Below, one piece after another: positions 62,769 through 64,000 of a stretch of DNA of 64,000 nucleotides. This DNA is from Mesorhizobium neociceri (GTDB lineage Bacteria; Pseudomonadota; Alphaproteobacteria; Rhizobiales; Rhizobiaceae). The position numbers were made by a program, and so were the translations under genes. Below the pieces are notes generated by a model that was given only the letters and a program-made list of their open reading frames with translations, had not been told where the DNA came from and did not search any database. The DNA lies in NCBI RefSeq assembly GCF_013520985.1, contig NZ_JACDTY010000007.1, forward strand, positions 248,001-312,000. Direction: 5' to 3'. Each line of letters opens with the position of its first letter. Within the stretch, counting starts at the first letter, position 1.

Positions 62769-63230
62769 ATGACCGGAAAGACCTGGGCCTATGAGGATTT
62801 CGCCGAGGGCGCGTCGATCGACCTCGGCGCCAAAAAGGTGAGTGCGGCGGAGATCGTCGAATTCGCCGCCGAATTCGATCCGCAGCCGATGCATCTCGAC
62901 GAGGAAGCCGGCAGGGCCAGCATCCTTGGCGGGCTCGCTGCCTCCGGCTGGCACACCTGTGCGATCTTCATGCGCATGTTGTGCGACGCCTTCCTGCTCG
63001 ACTCGACCGCCCAAGGTGCGCCCGGCATCGACCAGGTCAAATGGAAGAAGCCGGTGCTGGAAGGCGATACGCTTTCCGGCAGGACCGGTGTGCTGGCCAA
63101 GCGCCTGTCGAAGTCACGCCCTCAGCTTGGCCTGGTCACGTTTCGCAGCGAGTTGCTCAACCACCGTGGCGAAAGCGTCTTTGAACTCGAAAACACCGTC
63201 ATGTTCCTGACCCGGGAGACCGGCGCATGA
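62769..63230 (+). CDS. MaoC family dehydratase (first)
   Basis: 153 residues from ATG 62769. The hot-dog fold hydratase motifs are TWAYEDFAEGASIDLGAKKV at the start, then FAAEFDPQPMHLDEEAGRAS, where the Asp-His pair of the hydratase 2 motif lies, and GGLAASGWHTCAIFMRML. Such enzymes hydrate trans-2-enoyl-CoA to (R)-3-hydroxyacyl-CoA in fatty acid or PHA metabolism. It overlaps a paralogous gene as ATGA, and the two products probably form a heterodimer. Confidence 0.93.
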   Translation: MTGKTWAYEDFAEGASIDLGAKKVSAAEIVEFAAEFDPQPMHLDEEAGRASILGGLAASGWHTCAIFMRMLCDAFLLDSTAQGAPGIDQVKWKKPVLEGDTLSGRTGVLAKRLSKSRPQLGLVTFRSELLNHRGESVFELENTVMFLTRETGA

Positions 63231-63688
63231 GCCTCGACGAGTTCTTCCGCATTGGCGAAACCATCAACCTCGGTTCGCACACATTCGACGCCGAGGCGAT
63301 CAAGGCGTTCGCCCGCAAATACGATCCGCAGCCCTTTCACGTCGACGAGGAGGCGGCGAAGAAAAGCGTGTTCGGCAGCCTCTGCGCCTCAGGCTGGCAC
63401 ACCGCGGCAACCTGGATGAAACTTAGTGTCGAGGCCCGCATGGATGCCGGGTGGACCGGCCCAGGCCTGGTGCCCGAATTCGGTCCCTCGCCCGGTTTCA
63501 AGAATCTGAAATGGCCAAAGCCCGTCTATGCCGGAGAGACCGTCACCTTCATGCGCACCGCACTGTCCCACCGCCCGCTCGCCACCCGCCCCGGCTGGCG
63601 GCTGCTGGCGCTGCGCTCGGAGGGGATCGATTCGACAGGCGACAAGGTGCTGGAGTTCGACAGCGCCGTGCTGGTGAAGGCTGAGTAG
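63227..63688 (+). CDS. MaoC family dehydratase (second)
   Basis: 153 residues from ATG 63227, coupled to the first MaoC gene. FARKYDPQPFHVDEEAAKKSVFG holds the Asp-His pair and is followed by GSLCASGWHTAATWMKL. The GFKNLKWPKPVYAGETVTF strand is typical of MaoC hydratases. The two proteins are clearly paralogous and of equal length. Paired MaoC genes in rhizobia are common and usually lack an assigned acyl-CoA. A family A repeat follows and separates it from convergent apt. Confidence 0.93.
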   Translation: MSLDEFFRIGETINLGSHTFDAEAIKAFARKYDPQPFHVDEEAAKKSVFGSLCASGWHTAATWMKLSVEARMDAGWTGPGLVPEFGPSPGFKNLKWPKPVYAGETVTFMRTALSHRPLATRPGWRLLALRSEGIDSTGDKVLEFDSAVLVKAE

Positions 63689-63693
63689 TTTCT

Positions 63694-63838
63694 TCCTTCT
63701 CCCCCTGTGGGAGAAGGTGGATTGCCGCGAAGCGGCAAGACGGATGAGGGGTGTTCCAGCGGAGTGAGACGTTGGCGTTCCCTGGAACACCCCTCATCCG
63801 TCGCCTTCGGCGACACCTTCTCCCACAAGGGGAGAAGG
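63694..63838. repeat. Dispersed palindromic repeat, family A copy 2
   Basis: Outer arms CCTTCTCCCCCTGTGGGAGA and TCTCCCACAAGGGGAGAAGG; inner arms GGGTGTTCCA and TGGAACACCC. The architecture and much of the sequence match the copy at 6350, 57 kb away. It lies between the convergent maoC and apt genes. Confidence 0.88.
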
Positions 63839-63847
63839 AAGAAGCGC

Positions 63848-64000
63848 CTAATGCCCCTCGAACCCAATCAACGTCCGCACCGGAACCCCCAGCGCCTCAA
63901 GCTTGGCGCGCCCGCCGAGATCCGGCAGGTCGATGACAAAGCAGGCGGCAAGGATATCGGCGCCGATCTGCCTGAGCAGTTTCACCGCAGCTTCCGCCGT
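63848..64000 (-). CDS. apt: Adenine phosphoribosyltransferase, C-terminal part only
   Basis: The last 50 residues are visible; the gene runs off the window end. [20 protein letters not shown] followed by [21 protein letters not shown] is the typical Apt C-terminus. The [10 protein letters not shown] segment comes after the PRPP-binding region, which is outside the window. Apt salvages adenine to AMP using PRPP, the product of Prs encoded at 47086. The reading frame is intact to the TAG stop at 63850-63848. Confidence 0.88.
   Translation of the reverse strand, partial: TAEAAVKLLRQIGADILAACFVIDLPDLGGRAKLEALGVPVRTLIGFEGH

Overview
The window looks like chromosomal DNA of a Mesorhizobium-type alphaproteobacterium (Rhizobiales, Phyllobacteriaceae). 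The signs are a GC-rich backbone, many palindromic intergenic repeats of the rhizobial kind, a UvrB with long extra tails, BA14K and CspA proteins, a PetP/PetR-type MarR plus response-regulator pair beside ilvE, a Flp/Tad pilus locus with a CtrA-type box, and a rhizopine-type sugar-binding protein. No tRNA, rRNA, CRISPR array, transposase or phage gene was seen. Family assignments come from reading motifs; no database search was run.

Layout. 1-3,043: DUF3137 protein (cut by the window edge), CapA-like protein, secreted unknown. 3,164-8,399: uvrB, a palindromic repeat, a short leader ORF with hairpin, and an ABC-F ATPase. 8,467-14,910: small stress and metabolic proteins (SnoaL-like, DUF1127-like, GST, VOC, DUF1428), a TPR-sulfotransferase, a cluster of very small conserved-looking proteins, and a Kazal-type lipoprotein. 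15,164-18,989: two cspA-type genes, a BA14K protein, a metallo-beta-lactamase-fold hydrolase, a glycine-rich protein and ilvE. 19,182-20,474: a MarR regulator behind a strong inverted-repeat operator, overlapping an OmpR-type response regulator.

20,480-34,224: a complete Flp/Tad pilus locus in two divergent arms. The leftward arm is tadA, tadB, tadC, tadD and a prepilin peptidase. The rightward arm is two Flp pilins, cpaB, cpaC, a lipoprotein, tadG, two tadE, tadZ, an L,D-transpeptidase and a membrane protein. The locus is bracketed by two same-orientation copies of one dispersed repeat. It lies between the response regulator and an EnvZ-like histidine kinase at 35,347, so it may have split a two-component operon.

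35,347-53,500: histidine kinase, glycosyltransferase, a frameshifted membrane-protein gene, csaA, ybjN-type gene, ubiK, lone BrnA-like protein, lgt, MidA-type methyltransferase, a second glycosyltransferase, pgeF, M24 peptidase, a lipoprotein, prs, a solitary Bug-type binding protein, an AraC/fosmidomycin-resistance-type MFS pair, and two alpha/beta hydrolases. An OhrR-like regulator is divergent from the second hydrolase.

54,114-58,436: a tight leftward five-gene unit (LacI regulator, PanB-like protein with lost metal ligands, membrane di-iron hydroxylase, rhizopine-type binding protein, Rieske ferredoxin). It recalls parts of the rhizopine moc system in a combination I do not recognise, and it is my best candidate for an undescribed pathway. 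58,782-64,000: rplY, pth, ychF, corA, two MaoC-type hydratases and the 3' end of apt.

Three genes (TPR-sulfotransferase, tadC, lacI) have conserved-looking N-termini that no ATG, GTG or TTG precedes. They are discussed as possible AUU/AUC/AUA starts.
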